Below, piece by piece: positions 7,829 through 19,194 of a stretch of DNA of 64,000 nt. The DNA lies in contig NZ_LGSI01000013.1 in assembly GCF_001698815.1 (NCBI RefSeq), positions 1 through 64,000 of the forward strand, in the 5' to 3' direction. How positions within the stretch are numbered: the stretch's first letter is position 1; each line of letters starts with the position of its first letter. The stretch comes from Pseudomonas syringae (GTDB taxonomy: Bacteria; Pseudomonadota; Gammaproteobacteria; Pseudomonadales; Pseudomonadaceae). The notes beneath the pieces were generated by a model that worked only from the letters and a program-made list of their open reading frames with translations, had not been told where the DNA came from and made no database searches. The translations under genes and the position numbers were made by a program.

Positions 7829-9034
7829 ATGAGTCTTGATCTTCAACCACGTCAACGCGTCGCCATTATCGACAGCGATCACGAGGCTCTGCGCGTCGCC
7901 CATGAGCTGGCCGCGCATTTCAAGCGCGACAGCGCCGTACGTGATCGTGAGCGTCGGCTGCCCCATGCCGAACTGGAGCTGTTCAGCCGCTCCGGGCTTT
8001 GGGGTATCAGCGTGCCCAAGGCATTTGGCGGCGCGGGCGTATCGAATGTCACGCTGGCGAAGGTCATTCGCCTGATCAGCGAAGCCGATGGATCGTTGGG
8101 ACAGATCCCACAGAATCATTTCTACGCACTGGAAGTCCTGCGCGTGAACGGCAATCCTGAACAGCAAAAGCGCCTGTACGCCGAAGCCCTGGCAGGTTTC
8201 AGGTTCGGCAACGCACTGGCAGAACTCGGCACCAAAACCGCCCATGATCGCACCACGCGGCTGACTCGCGACGGCGATGGTTATCGCATCAACGGCCGTA
8301 AGTTCTATTCGACTGGCGCACTGTACGCACAGCGAATTCCCACCTCGGTGGTCGACGAAAATGGCGTGCAACAACTGGCGTTTGTGCCCGCCGACAGCGA
8401 AGGTCTGACAGTCGTTGACGACTGGAGCGGCTTTGGCCAGCGCACCACGGGCAGCGGATCGGTGGTGTTTGAAGAGGTTTTCGTCAGCGCCAGCGATGTG
8501 ATCCCGTTTCAGAGCGCCTTCGAGCGGCCCACTACAGTCGGCCCGCTGGCGCAGATTCTTCATGCCGCCATCGACACCGGCATCGCTCGCGCCGCCTTTG
8601 AAGACGCGCTGCATTTCGTGCGCACTCGCACCCGGCCGTGGATCGATTCGGGCATCGAAAAAGCCGTGGATGACCCGCTGACCCTGCATAGCTTCGGCAA
8701 GTTGGGCATTCGTTTGTATGCCGCAGAAGCGTTGCTGGATCGTGCCGGTGAATTCCTGGATATCGCCCAGGCCGACAGCAGTGCGGAAAACGTAGCCGCC
8801 GCGTCCATCGCCGTCGCCGAAGCCCGAGCGATCAGCACCGAGATTTCCCTCGCCGCAGGCAGCACGTTGTTCGAACTGGCCGGCAGCCAGGCGACGCTGG
8901 CCGAACACGGCCTCGACCGCCACTGGCGCAATGCGCGGGTGCATACCTTGCACGACCCGGTGCGTTGGAAATATCACGCCATCGGCAATTATTACCTCAA
9001 CGATCAGAACCCACCGTTGCGGGGGACCATCTGA
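7829..9034 (+). CDS. SfnB family sulfur-acquisition oxidoreductase, copy 2
   Basis: Second SfnB-type flavin oxidoreductase, 401 residues and clearly paralogous to its upstream neighbour: NGRKFYSTGALYAQRI, VVDDWSGFGQRTTGSGSVVFEEV and the matching C-terminus NARVHTLHDPVRWKYHAIGNY. ATG at 7829 begins MSLDLQPRQRVAIIDSDHEALR; the frame stays open upstream but into copy 1. It ends in a TGATG overlap with the monooxygenase gene, so the three genes form one operon. The two copies may act on different organosulfur substrates or form a heteromer; neither can be decided from sequence. Confidence 0.88.
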   Translation: MSLDLQPRQRVAIIDSDHEALRVAHELAAHFKRDSAVRDRERRLPHAELELFSRSGLWGISVPKAFGGAGVSNVTLAKVIRLISEADGSLGQIPQNHFYALEVLRVNGNPEQQKRLYAEALAGFRFGNALAELGTKTAHDRTTRLTRDGDGYRINGRKFYSTGALYAQRIPTSVVDENGVQQLAFVPADSEGLTVVDDWSGFGQRTTGSGSVVFEEVFVSASDVIPFQSAFERPTTVGPLAQILHAAIDTGIARAAFEDALHFVRTRTRPWIDSGIEKAVDDPLTLHSFGKLGIRLYAAEALLDRAGEFLDIAQADSSAENVAAASIAVAEARAISTEISLAAGSTLFELAGSQATLAEHGLDRHWRNARVHTLHDPVRWKYHAIGNYYLNDQNPPLRGTI

Positions 9035-10389
9035 TGGCGAAGAAAAAGATCCTGCTCAACGCGTTCAACATGAACTGCATCGGCCATATCAATCACGGTT
9101 TGTGGACCCATCCGCGCGACAATTCCACCCAGTACAAGACTCTTGAATACTGGACCGAACTGGCGCAATTGCTGGAGCGCGGCCTGTTCGATGGCTTGTT
9201 CATTGCCGACATTGTTGGCGTGTATGACGTGTACCAGAACTCGGTGGACGTGCCGCTCAAGGAGTCGATCCAGCTGCCGGTCAACGACCCGCTGCTGCTG
9301 GTTTCGGCCATGGCCGCCGTCACGAAAAACCTCGGTTTCGGACTGACCGCGAACCTGACTTACGAAGCGCCGTATCTATTCGCACGCCGCATGTCGACGC
9401 TGGACCACCTAAGCCGTGGTCGAGTGGGTTGGAACATTGTTACCGGTTACCTCGACAGCGCCGCCCGGTCCATGGGTTTGAACGAGCAGGTCGAACATGA
9501 TCGCCGCTACGATCAGGCCGACGAATACCTGCAGGTTTTATACAAACTCTGGGAAGGCAGCTGGGAAGACGACGCCGTGCTTAACGATCCGCAACAGCGG
9601 ATTTACGCGCAGCCGGACAAAGTCCACAAGGTGCGGCACAAGGGCGAGTTTTATCAGGTTGAGGGTTATCACCTGTGCGAACCGTCGCCGCAGCGCACGC
9701 CGGTTTTGTTTCAGGCTGGCAGTTCCGAGCGGGGTTTGCAGTTCGCCGGCAGTCACGCCGAATGCGTATTCATCAGTGGCCAGAACAAGCCTGCGACTCG
9801 CGAGCAAGTCGATAAAGTTCGCGCCAGCGCCGAGGCCGCCGGGCGTAATCCAGACGACATCAAAGTGTTCATGGGCCTCAACGTGATCGTCGGCGCGACT
9901 GAAGCCGAAGCCCGGGCCAAGCATGCCGAATACCGCGAGTTCGCCAGCGCCGAAGCGGGTGTGGCGCATTTTGCGGCGTCCACGGGCATCGATTTTTCCG
10001 AATACGAACTGGACGAGCCGATCCAGTACGTGAAAAGCAACGCCATTCAGTCGGCCACGAAAAACCTGAAAAACAACGACTGGACCCGGCAAAAACTCCT
10101 CGACCAGCACGCGTTGGGCGGGCGCTACATCACGGTGATCGGCTCGCCCGCGCAAGTGGCCGACGAGTTGGAATCCTGGATCGCCGAAACCGGCCTGGAC
10201 GGCTTCAACCTGACCCGCATCGTCACCCCGGAAAGCTACGCGGATTTCATCGATCTGGTAATCCCCGAACTGCAACGCCGTGGCTCGTACAAAACCGCCT
10301 ACGACAACGGCAGCTTGCGGGAAAAGTTGTTTCCCGAGGGCGGCGCGCGGTTGCCGGAGCGGCATGTGGGGGCGAGTTATCGGCACTGA
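9034..10389 (+). CDS. FMN-dependent monooxygenase, NtaA/SnaA/DszA/SoxA type
   Basis: Bacterial luciferase-like (LLM class) monooxygenase that uses FMNH2 supplied by a separate reductase. The 451-residue protein opens with KKILLNAFNMNCIGHINHGLW and carries the family stretches EYWTELAQLLERGLFDGLFIAD, MSTLDHLSRGRVGWNIVTGYL and QAGSSERGLQFAGSHAECVF. Homologues cleave sulfones or nitrilotriacetate. Its TGATG coupling with two SfnB-type genes and position before metQNI argue for desulfurising an organosulfur compound. No flavin reductase gene lies in the cluster. Confidence 0.88.
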   Translation: MAKKKILLNAFNMNCIGHINHGLWTHPRDNSTQYKTLEYWTELAQLLERGLFDGLFIADIVGVYDVYQNSVDVPLKESIQLPVNDPLLLVSAMAAVTKNLGFGLTANLTYEAPYLFARRMSTLDHLSRGRVGWNIVTGYLDSAARSMGLNEQVEHDRRYDQADEYLQVLYKLWEGSWEDDAVLNDPQQRIYAQPDKVHKVRHKGEFYQVEGYHLCEPSPQRTPVLFQAGSSERGLQFAGSHAECVFISGQNKPATREQVDKVRASAEAAGRNPDDIKVFMGLNVIVGATEAEARAKHAEYREFASAEAGVAHFAASTGIDFSEYELDEPIQYVKSNAIQSATKNLKNNDWTRQKLLDQHALGGRYITVIGSPAQVADELESWIAETGLDGFNLTRIVTPESYADFIDLVIPELQRRGSYKTAYDNGSLREKLFPEGGARLPERHVGASYRH

Positions 10390-10400
10390 AGAACGCTCTC

Positions 10401-10490
10401 GTAGGACCGGCTTTAGCCGGGAGGAGGTCGGTACATCCAATGGGTTTGTATCGTCCGCAATGCAGACCTCCCGGCTGAAGCCGGTCCTAC
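10401..10490. repeat. REP pair, GTAGGACCGGCTTTAGCCGG type
   Basis: Two inverted copies of the GTAGGACCGG...CCGGGAGG palindrome separated by about 40 bases, between the monooxygenase gene and metQ. Same family as at 27200, 31649, 48445 and 54613. Confidence 0.9.
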
Positions 10491-10566
10491 GACCCGACTT
10501 TGCTCCACCGAATCCGTAAGACCAAACAACACAAAACCTAACCTTGCAGCGCACCGGAATATCACC

Positions 10567-11355
10567 ATGAGCAAACTGATCGCTACCCTGGCCTTGAGCC
10601 TGTTGACACTCACCGCCCATGCCGCCGACCAGCCCTTGAAAGTCGGCACCACGGCAGCCTTCGCCATTCCGCTGGAAGCGGCTGTCGAGGAGGCCGGCAA
10701 GCAAGGCCTGAAGGTTGAGCTGGTTGAATTCACCGACTGGATCGCGCCCAACGTCAGCCTCGCGGCGGGCGATATCGACGTGAATTACTTCCAGCACATC
10801 CCGTTCCTGACCAACGCCAACGAAGCCGCCGGTTTCAATCTGGTGCCTTATGCGCCGGGGATCATCAACAACGTCGGGCTGTATTCGAAAAAGTACAAAA
10901 GCTTCGATGAGTTGCCCACCGGCGCTACCGTGGCCATTGCCAACGACCCGATCAACAGCGGGCGCGGCCTGCAATTGCTGGCCAAGGCGGGCTTGATCAC
11001 CCTTAAGCCGGGCGTAGGTTTCAAGGCCACCGAAGAAGACATCACCGCCAACCCGAAGAAGCTCAAGCTGATTCAGGTCGAAGCCGTGCAATTGGTGCGT
11101 GCTTATGAAGACGCCGATCTGGTGCAGGGTTATCCCGCTTATATTCGCCTGGCGAAAACCTTCGATGCGTCCTCGGCGATTCTGTTCGACGGCCTCGATC
11201 ACCCGGAATACGTGATTCAGTTCGTGATCAAGCCTGACCACAAGAACGACCCGCGCCTGGCCAGGTTCATCGACATCTATCAGCACTCGCCGGTGGTTCG
11301 CGCAGCGCTGGACAAGGTCAATGGCAAGCTCTACCAAGCTGGCTGGGAAGGCTGA
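10567..11355 (+). CDS. metQ: MetQ/NlpA family substrate-binding protein
   Basis: Periplasmic binding protein of the methionine-uptake family, 262 residues. A signal peptide ends AHAADQ; there is no lipobox cysteine, unlike enteric MetQ, so the protein should be soluble in the periplasm. The segments [19 protein letters not shown] and [23 protein letters not shown] are characteristic. It precedes metN by one base. Ligand could be methionine, methionine sulfoxide or another sulfur compound given the upstream flavin oxygenases. Confidence 0.9.
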   Translation: MSKLIATLALSLLTLTAHAADQPLKVGTTAAFAIPLEAAVEEAGKQGLKVELVEFTDWIAPNVSLAAGDIDVNYFQHIPFLTNANEAAGFNLVPYAPGIINNVGLYSKKYKSFDELPTGATVAIANDPINSGRGLQLLAKAGLITLKPGVGFKATEEDITANPKKLKLIQVEAVQLVRAYEDADLVQGYPAYIRLAKTFDASSAILFDGLDHPEYVIQFVIKPDHKNDPRLARFIDIYQHSPVVRAALDKVNGKLYQAGWEG

Positions 11356-11356
11356 T

Positions 11357-12487
11357 ATGAATGCCACCGTGCAACGCCAACTGCCACTCGAAGCCACGGG
11401 CGCAGCGCATTCGGCATATCACGCCGAGCTGCACGCCGACCTGAATCGCGCTCACGTGCGCTTCATCAATCTGGGCAAGACCTATCAAGGCCAGCAAGGT
11501 CCGGTCGATGCCTTGCAGAACATCGACCTGGCAATTCAGCGCGGCGAAATCTTCGGCATCATCGGTCGCAGCGGCGCGGGTAAATCGTCACTGATCCGCA
11601 CCATCAACCGTCTTGAGCAACCCAGCAGCGGCCGGGTGCTCATTGATCAGACTGACATTGGCGAGTTCAACGAAGACAAGCTGGTGGAGCTGCGCCGGCG
11701 GATCGGCATGATCTTCCAGCACTTCAACCTGATGTCGGCCAAGACCGTGTGGCAGAACGTCGAGTTGCCGTTGAAGGTCGCGGGTGTGCCCAAGGAGCAG
11801 CGCCAGCGCAAAGTCACCGAACTGCTGGAGCTGGTGGGCTTGCAAGACAAGCACAAAGCGTATCCCGCGCAGCTGTCTGGCGGCCAGAAACAGCGCGTCG
11901 GCATTGCCCGCGCGCTGGTGCATGACCCGGCGATTCTGCTCTGTGACGAAGCGACTTCGGCGCTGGACCCGGAAACCACCCAGTCGATTCTCGGCCTGCT
12001 GCGCGAAATCAATCAGCGGCTGGGCCTGACGGTCATTCTCATCACCCACGAGATGGCGGTAATTCGCGATATCTGTGATCGCGTCGTGGTGCTTGAACAA
12101 GGCCGCGTCGTCGAGCAAGGCCCGGTCTGGCAGGTGTTCGGCGATCCGCGTCACGAGGTCAGCAAAACCTTGCTCGCGCCGCTACAACACGGCGTTCCCG
12201 AAGACCTGCAATCGCGCATTGCTGCGCAGCCGCAGCAACCGGGGGCAGCCGTGGTGCTGGATCTGCACTTCACCGGCGAGACCGGCGCTGAACCGGATCT
12301 GGCCGCGCTGTTCGGCGCATTGGGCGGGCGCGTCAGCCTGTTGCAAGGCGGCGTCGAACGTATTCAGGGTCGCGCGCTCGGGCATCTGCTGCTGTCGATT
12401 GCCGACTCGCCGCATTCGCGTGAAGAACTGCTGATCAGGGCGCGCAAACAGGCGCAACACGCGGAGGTCATCGGCTATGTGGTTTGA
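11357..12487 (+). CDS. metN: methionine ABC transporter ATP-binding protein
   Basis: ATPase subunit, 376 residues, with Walker [11 protein letters not shown]-loop [16 protein letters not shown], signature [16 protein letters not shown], Walker [14 protein letters not shown] and H-loop [10 protein letters not shown]. After about residue 285 comes the C-terminal NIL domain ([47 protein letters not shown]), which in MetN binds methionine and inhibits uptake. An N-terminal extension of about 30 residues is unusual for the family. It overlaps metI by 11 bases. Confidence 0.92.
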   Translation: MNATVQRQLPLEATGAAHSAYHAELHADLNRAHVRFINLGKTYQGQQGPVDALQNIDLAIQRGEIFGIIGRSGAGKSSLIRTINRLEQPSSGRVLIDQTDIGEFNEDKLVELRRRIGMIFQHFNLMSAKTVWQNVELPLKVAGVPKEQRQRKVTELLELVGLQDKHKAYPAQLSGGQKQRVGIARALVHDPAILLCDEATSALDPETTQSILGLLREINQRLGLTVILITHEMAVIRDICDRVVVLEQGRVVEQGPVWQVFGDPRHEVSKTLLAPLQHGVPEDLQSRIAAQPQQPGAAVVLDLHFTGETGAEPDLAALFGALGGRVSLLQGGVERIQGRALGHLLLSIADSPHSREELLIRARKQAQHAEVIGYVV

Positions 12488-13121
12488 CCGTTTGCTACAA
12501 GGCACTATCGACACCTTCCTGATGGTTGGCGTGTCCTCGCTCATCGCGTTGCTGCTGGGCATCCCGCTGGCGGTGATTCTGGTCACCAGCTCCAAAGGCG
12601 GCATCTATCAGGCACCGGGCTTGAATCGTGTACTGGGCGGTTTTGTGAACCTGTTTCGCTCGATCCCGTTTCTTATTCTGATGGTGGCGCTGATCCCCTT
12701 TACCCGGCTGATCGTTGGCACGACGTATGGCGTGTGGGCCGCAGTGGTACCGCTGACCATCGCCGCCACACCGTTCTTCGCCCGCATCGCCGAAGTCAGC
12801 CTGCGCGAAGTCGATCACGGTTTGATCGAAGCTGCCCAGGCCATGGGTTGCCGACGCTGGCACATTGTCTGGCACGTGCTGTTGCCTGAAGCGCTGCCGG
12901 GGATTGTCGGCGGCTTTACCATCACGCTGGTAACGATGATCAACTCGTCGGCCATGGCCGGCGCAATCGGCGCGGGCGGCCTGGGCGACATTGCTTATCG
13001 CTACGGCTATCAACGCTTCGACAGCCAGGTGATGCTGACCGTGATTGTCCTGCTAGTGGTGTTGGTGGCGGTGATTCAGCTGGGCGGTGATCGGCTGGCG
13101 CGAGGCTTGAACAAGCGCTGA
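12477..13121 (+). CDS. metI: methionine ABC transporter permease
   Basis: Inner-membrane permease of 214 residues with about five hydrophobic segments and the MetI-type stretch [33 protein letters not shown] near the C-terminus. The EAA-like region [25 protein letters not shown] contacts MetN. Its ATG lies inside the end of metN. It completes the metQNI importer. A methyltransferase gene follows 42 bases later. Confidence 0.93.
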   Translation: MWFDRLLQGTIDTFLMVGVSSLIALLLGIPLAVILVTSSKGGIYQAPGLNRVLGGFVNLFRSIPFLILMVALIPFTRLIVGTTYGVWAAVVPLTIAATPFFARIAEVSLREVDHGLIEAAQAMGCRRWHIVWHVLLPEALPGIVGGFTITLVTMINSSAMAGAIGAGGLGDIAYRYGYQRFDSQVMLTVIVLLVVLVAVIQLGGDRLARGLNKR

Positions 13122-13163
13122 GTGGGGTATATTCACGGCATCAACTGCCTGGAACGACCCGCC

Positions 13164-13787
13164 ATGAAACTCGCACCGCAGGATCTCGCGCAGATTACCG
13201 AGACCACCGTTGGCCACTACAACCAGGTGGCCGACGCGTTTCGCGAAGGCACCCGCGACCACGATGTCAGCCAGAACATCGCTGCGTTGCTGCGCCATAT
13301 AGAAAGCCAGGCGCCGTGGCAGATCCTGGATTTCGGCTGCGGGCCGGGCCGCGACTTGAAGACCTTCACCGCCATGGGCCACATCGCCGTCGGCCTGGAC
13401 GGCTCGGAGCGCTTCGCCGAAATGGCCCGCGCCGAGACCGGTTGCGAAGTCTGGCAGCAGAGCTTTCTCGAACTGAATCTTCCCGCAGAACGCTTCGATG
13501 GCATCTTCGCCAACGCCGCGTTATTCCATGTCCCGAAGCAAGAACTGCCACGGGTGCTGCAACAACTGCACGCCACCCTGAAACCCGGCGGCGTCCTTTT
13601 CAGCTCCAACCCACGCGGCGAAAATCGTGAAGGCTGGAACGGCCCGCGTTATGGCTCATACCACGATCTTGAGGCGTGGCGCGGCCTGCTGATCGAGGCC
13701 GGATTCAGCGAGTTGGAATATTACTACAGACCTGAAGGCCTGCCGCTGGAGCGGCAGCCGTGGCTGGCGAGTGTTTGGCGGCGATAG
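13164..13787 (+). CDS. class I SAM-dependent methyltransferase
   Basis: Small cytoplasmic methyltransferase, 207 residues, with the SAM-binding motif ILDFGCGPGRD at about 54-64, an acidic loop VGLDGSERFAEMA, and the DGIFANAALFHVPKQELPRVLQQLHATLKPGGVLF stretch typical of the Methyltransf_11/25 group. ATG at 13164 is preferred; an upstream GTG at 13122 would abut metI. The substrate is unknown. It may be cotranscribed with metQNI, where the importer would feed the methyl donor pool, but that link is only positional. Confidence 0.8.
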   Translation: MKLAPQDLAQITETTVGHYNQVADAFREGTRDHDVSQNIAALLRHIESQAPWQILDFGCGPGRDLKTFTAMGHIAVGLDGSERFAEMARAETGCEVWQQSFLELNLPAERFDGIFANAALFHVPKQELPRVLQQLHATLKPGGVLFSSNPRGENREGWNGPRYGSYHDLEAWRGLLIEAGFSELEYYYRPEGLPLERQPWLASVWRR

Positions 13788-13796
13788 ACGGATGAC

Positions 13797-13982
13797 TGTG
13801 GGAGCCCCACTGTGGGAGATTCTATGTTTGAGGGCAACCCACAGATGCCGCAGATGTGGCGTCTGCACCGACGCCTTCCCGGATAAATCCGGTCCCACGG
13901 GATGACCGCATTTCACCTGTGGGAGCGAGCTTGCTCGCGAAGGCGGCGACCAGAAACATTCGCGAGCAAGCTCGCCCCCACG
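13797..13982. repeat. REP cluster with GTGGGAGCGAGCTTGCTCGCGAA type
   Basis: Degraded half-copies (TGTGGGAG at 13797 and 13811; a TCCCGGATAAATCCGGTCCCAC half near 13877-13899) followed by a clean inverted pair at 13918-13982. Same class as at 39558. Confidence 0.8.
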
Positions 13983-14014
13983 GGTTCCATTTCAGACCCG
14001 TATCTACAGGCAAT

Positions 14015-14044
14015 AAAAAACCGCCCCGAAGGGCGGTTTTTTTT
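14015..14044. terminator. bidirectional terminator between methyltransferase gene and pckA
   Basis: CCGCCC-CGAA-GGGCGG stem with six A before and eight T after, so it works in both directions. It lies 15 bases beyond the pckA stop codon on the minus strand. Confidence 0.88.
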
Positions 14045-14058
14045 AGCTAATCCGAATC

Positions 14059-15690
<1,632 letters not shown>

Positions 15691-15782
15691 TTATGCCAGA
15701 AAAGCCTAAAAAAAGTAGGGTCCTCCTGTCAGAAGAACGACACCGTGGTTCCAAGCGTGTCACAACGTGGTTACGTGCCTGT

Positions 15783-16685
15783 TTAATGACGCGTATCAGA
15801 GGGCGAATCCACACCGCCGCCCGCGAACAACTGCGCGATGTCGGTGGCATCGAACAAATAGCGTTCATTGCAGAACTGACAATCGATCTCCACCGTTCCG
15901 TTGTGCTCGATGACCAACTGCTGCGCGTCTTCCAGCCCGAGGCTGACCAGCGCGTTGGCGGAGCGCTCCCGTGAACAGCTGCAACGGAAGCAAATCGGTT
16001 GCATCTCGAACATCCGCACCGGGTCCTGGTGAAACAGCCGGTGCAGCACGGTTTCATTGTCCAGGCTCAACAACTCTTCCGCTGTGAGAGTACTGGCCAG
16101 CGTGGTCACGTGTTCCCAGCTGGCGTCGCGCTCTTCGGAATCGGTGATGCGTGCGGCGGGCAACTGTTGCAATAGCAGGCCTCGGGCGCGATGGCCGTCA
16201 GCGCGCAACCAGAAACGTGTGCCCAACTGCTCCGACATCACGAAGTAGCTGGAAAGGCTCTCGGACAGGTCGGCGCCGTCCAGGGCGACAATGCCTTGAT
16301 AGCGTTTGCCCTGCCGTGGATCGACCGTCAGGGTCAGCGAGCCATCGGGCATCAGGTCCTGCAGGCCGGCGCCCGGCAGGATCTGCGACTCCTCATAGCG
16401 AGCAATACCGCGCAGCTCGCGCTCGCTGGAGCATTCAACCATCAACAACGGGACGGCTCCGCTGGAACGCGCCTGAAGAATCAGCAAACCTTCGAATTTC
16501 AAAGTGCCTACCAGCAACGCAGCGGCAGCCATCAGCTCGCCGAGCAGCTGCGCGACGGGCTCCGGGTACGGATGCTTGGCGAGTACTTCAGCATAGCTGC
16601 GTTCCAGCGCGACCAGCTCGCCGCGCACGTCGGTCTCGTCGAAGATGAAGCGCTGGGTGTAGTCGATATCCGGGAAATCATGCAT
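15783..16685 (-). CDS. hslO: redox-regulated chaperone Hsp33
   Basis: Cytoplasmic holdase activated by oxidation. The 300-residue protein carries the C-terminal zinc switch: CSC at 235-237 and CQFC at 269-272, with a further C232. The N-terminal domain includes [19 protein letters not shown] and [21 protein letters not shown]. Length and motifs are standard, though the ribosome site before ATG 16685 is weak. It sits next to pckA and, past a truncated gene, near hslR; hslO and hslR are commonly neighbours. Confidence 0.95.
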   Translation of the reverse strand: MHDFPDIDYTQRFIFDETDVRGELVALERSYAEVLAKHPYPEPVAQLLGELMAAAALLVGTLKFEGLLILQARSSGAVPLLMVECSSERELRGIARYEESQILPGAGLQDLMPDGSLTLTVDPRQGKRYQGIVALDGADLSESLSSYFVMSEQLGTRFWLRADGHRARGLLLQQLPAARITDSEERDASWEHVTTLASTLTAEELLSLDNETVLHRLFHQDPVRMFEMQPICFRCSCSRERSANALVSLGLEDAQQLVIEHNGTVEIDCQFCNERYLFDATDIAQLFAGGGVDSPSDTRH

Positions 16686-16790
16686 AGGGAAAGAGGTATC
16701 TGAAGTGATGACAAAAATGATGACAAGCGTCTATAAAGCGCCGTTTCGCACTTTAGTGGTGCGACTTGCCATGTCGATGAGGGGCATTTT

Positions 16791-17267
16791 ATGGACTATC
16801 CCGCAGTCTTCCAAGCCAGGTGGAACATCAGCCGGCTCGTGTTGTGCAATTTAATCGCTATTGCCCTGTTGGGTATCTGGATGTGGCCGACCGGCCATGC
16901 ACTCTTTACCCGTTTCGATGAATGGCTGTTCCATCTGCTCAACGAACCGCTGGAGCAGAACGCAGTGTGGCTCGACATCTGGACTGTCGCCAGTATGCGG
17001 CCTTTCGATGCGGTGGTCGGCCTGATCTTGTTGTCCTTGCTGATCAAGGGCGATTGGGTGTTCAAGGCCATTCCGGCGCGCGCGGCGCTATTTGGCTTTG
17101 TTGCGGTTCTGCTTTTGCTGTTGGTGATTCGCACGTTGTTTTCAAAATGGCTGGATCACAGCAGCCTGCAACATGACAGCCCCTCCATGGTGCTGACTGC
17201 GCCGGTTTTCCGGCTGGGTGAGAAGTTACCGGTGGTTAATCGCTTGAGTGTGGTGCGCGACAGCTAG
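16791..17267 (+). pseudogene. truncated PAP2-like membrane phosphatase
   Basis: The 158-residue product has hydrophobic segments at about 15-35, 70-90 and 100-118 and ends HDSPSMVLTAPVFRLGEKLP then VVRDS. Pseudomonas PAP2 (lipid phosphatase) proteins at this locus, as I recall them, continue after a similar SPxLV...RLS...KDS stretch into an SFPGDHG motif and a distal SRxxxxxHxxxD-like motif. Here the frame stops at exactly that point and a REP begins seven bases later, so both catalytic motifs are missing. It reads as a gene that lost its 3' third, perhaps by REP-associated deletion. A short functional membrane protein cannot be excluded. Confidence 0.55.
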
Positions 17268-17273
17268 GCGATC

Positions 17274-17377
17274 TGTAGGAGCGAGGCTTGCCCGCGAAGA
17301 ACTTGACGCGGTGAGTCTGGTTCACCGAGGCGCCCGATTCGCGGGCAAGTCGGAACGCCGCCCGCTCGCTCCTACAG
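17274..17377. repeat. REP pair, TGTAGGAGCGAGGCTTGCCCGCGAA type
   Basis: Inverted pair between the truncated PAP2-like gene and hslR; the right arm is altered (CGGGCAAGTCGGAACGCCGCCCGCTCGCTCCTACAG). Confidence 0.85.
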
Positions 17378-17382
17378 AGGAC

Positions 17383-17790
17383 TCAATCATCATTACTCGA
17401 ACCACGGAACTGAAACAGCTGCCGGCGTTGCTTCTTGCTCGGCTTGCCGTCGGTGGTCATGCCCAGGTTGCCTGCCTTGCGTTGTGCAGCGGCGTTTTCC
17501 CGCTTGGCGATGCTTTCCGGGGTTTCGCTGTACAGCGTCTGCGCTTCCGGAGCGCCGCGGCGCACGGTCGATAGCGCCTGCACCACCACCGTACGTTCCT
17601 CAAAACCGATGCGAACCAGGATCTCGTCGCCGATGTGCGGCTCCTTGCCGGGCTTGCAACGCTCGCCCCGACAATGCACCTTGCCGTTCTCGATAGCGGC
17701 TTTGGCGAGCGCACGGGTTTTAAAGAATCGCGCCGCCCACAACCATTTATCCAGACGAACTTTGTCGTCTTCTTCTGACTTTTGTGCCAT
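17383..17790 (-). CDS. hslR: ribosome-associated heat shock protein Hsp15
   Basis: S4-domain RNA-binding protein that rescues stalled 50S subunits carrying peptidyl-tRNA. The 135-residue product has the S4 fold at residues 10-70 (VRLDKWLWAARFFKTRALAKAAIENGKVHCRGERCKPG) and a lysine/arginine-rich tail (KPSKKQRRQLFQFRG). AAGGAATTC precedes the ATG. It runs toward the truncated PAP2 gene and away from rimA. Confidence 0.93.
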   Translation of the reverse strand: MAQKSEEDDKVRLDKWLWAARFFKTRALAKAAIENGKVHCRGERCKPGKEPHIGDEILVRIGFEERTVVVQALSTVRRGAPEAQTLYSETPESIAKRENAAAQRKAGNLGMTTDGKPSKKQRRQLFQFRGSSNDD

Positions 17791-17912
17791 ATGAATTCCT
17801 TAACTAAGCCATAGTCAGAACTGTACTACGTCAGGCGCGATACGCCAGTAATACGATTACCGGCGTCAACATCCTCGTCTCCCCACCAGTCTTTCTCTTT
17901 ATGGAGTGCGAT

Positions 17913-18695
17913 ATGACTGAATTTCCTTCGTCATTGACCTCACCTAAAGTCGGCTGCGAGGGCTGCAAAAACAGCCCCGAACTCGACTTTTCATTTGCAT
18001 TCGCCTACCAGCCCATCGTGGATTTGCGCGATCAGTCGGTTTTTGCTCATGAGGCATTGGTGCGAGGCATCAAGGGTGAAGGCGCGCTGTCGGTGCTCAG
18101 TCAGGTGACCGACCAGAACCGCTATCGCTTCGATCAGCTGTGTCGCATGCATGCCATCGCTGGGGCTGCCGCGCTGGGCATGAACGAACGGCTGTCGATC
18201 AATTTTCTGCCCAACGCGGTCTATCGCCCAGAGCTGTGCATTCGCAGCACGCTGGAGGCCGCTCGGACCCATAACTTCCCGCTGGACCGCCTGATTTTCG
18301 AGACTATTGAAGCCGAACACCTCGATAACAATCGCCATTTGACCAATATTCTGCGTGAATACCGCGAATTCGGTTTCATGACGGCGATTGACGATTTCGG
18401 TGCCGGCTATTCAGGCCTGGGGCTGCTGGCGGATTTTCAGCCGGACCTGATAAAACTCGACATGCATTTAATTCGAGATATTCACCGCGATCGCGTTCGT
18501 CAGGCTATCGTTCGTGGGGTTGTCACAATGTGTACGGAGTTGGGGGTTACAGTCATCGCCGAAGGCATCGAGTGTGCCGAAGAGCGAGACTTCCTCGCCG
18601 ACTGCGGGATTTTTCTGATGCAAGGCTTCTGGTTCGCCAAACCTGCATTCAAAGCATTGGCCCAGGTTGATCCTGGTGCCTGGCAGACAGCGTGA
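17913..18695 (+). CDS. rimA: EAL domain c-di-GMP phosphodiesterase RimA
   Basis: Stand-alone EAL domain, 260 residues, expected to hydrolyse cyclic di-GMP. Visible catalytic and metal motifs are HEALVRG (E47-A48-L49), INFLPNA, FETIEAEH, DDFGAGYSGL, LIKLDMHLI and IAEGIECAEE, so it should be active. A short N-terminal CEGC motif may bind metal. ATG at 17913 has GGAG seven bases upstream, better than ATG 17901. The gene is followed 16 bases later by rimB and then rimK; published work on Pseudomonas fluorescens describes this rimABK set controlling glutamylation of ribosomal protein S6. Confidence 0.9.
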   Translation: MTEFPSSLTSPKVGCEGCKNSPELDFSFAFAYQPIVDLRDQSVFAHEALVRGIKGEGALSVLSQVTDQNRYRFDQLCRMHAIAGAAALGMNERLSINFLPNAVYRPELCIRSTLEAARTHNFPLDRLIFETIEAEHLDNNRHLTNILREYREFGFMTAIDDFGAGYSGLGLLADFQPDLIKLDMHLIRDIHRDRVRQAIVRGVVTMCTELGVTVIAEGIECAEERDFLADCGIFLMQGFWFAKPAFKALAQVDPGAWQTA

Positions 18696-18711
18696 GTAGT
18701 ACGGAATCTCT

Positions 18712-19194
18712 TTGAAAACATTTGATCATCTGACTGTCATCGGCCTGCGCGAGTGGGTGGCGCTGCCTGACTTAGGGGTAGCTGGCCTGCGGGCGAAAAT
18801 CGATACCGGTGCAAGCACCTCAAGCCTGCATGCCACGGAAATCGAACCTTTCGAGCGCGATGGCCAGAAATGGGTTCGCTTCAACGCTCACTTGGGTACG
18901 GTCGTTCAGTTGCGCCATCGCCGTTGCGAAGCGCTGCTGGTCGCGATGAAAACCATTAAAAGCTCCAACGGCCATGCGCAGGTACGCTACGTCATTCGCA
19001 CCACCCTGGCTTTGGGTGATCGCGTCTGGCCGGTGGAATTCACGCTGGCTTGCCGCAAAGCAATGCGCTATCGCTTGCTGCTCGGATCCAACGCTTTGAT
19101 CGACGGCCAACTAGTCGTCAATCCCGGCATTACTTATGTTCAGGACAAGCCGGTATTTCCGGCCTCGACTACCTCTGCCACAGGTGCTGCATGA
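18712..19194 (+). CDS. rimB: retropepsin-like aspartic protease RimB
   Basis: Small retropepsin-like protein of the family often labelled ATP-dependent zinc protease, 160 residues. The catalytic DTG lies in [19 protein letters not shown] (residues 31-33), and a second conserved segment is [20 protein letters not shown]. In the rimABK system it modulates RimK activity. Start is TTG at 18712; no ATG is available and GGAA lies just upstream, so translation may depend on rimA coupling. Its stop overlaps the rimK start (ATGA). Confidence 0.88.
   Translation: MKTFDHLTVIGLREWVALPDLGVAGLRAKIDTGASTSSLHATEIEPFERDGQKWVRFNAHLGTVVQLRHRRCEALLVAMKTIKSSNGHAQVRYVIRTTLALGDRVWPVEFTLACRKAMRYRLLLGSNALIDGQLVVNPGITYVQDKPVFPASTTSATGAA

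Noticed and set aside
7445..8977. 510-codon open frame on the minus strand
   Set aside because: Antisense across both sfnB genes, no ribosome site or recognisable domain.
9538..11397. 619-codon open frame on the minus strand
   Set aside because: Antisense to the monooxygenase and metQ genes, no family character; a by-product of high-GC codon use.
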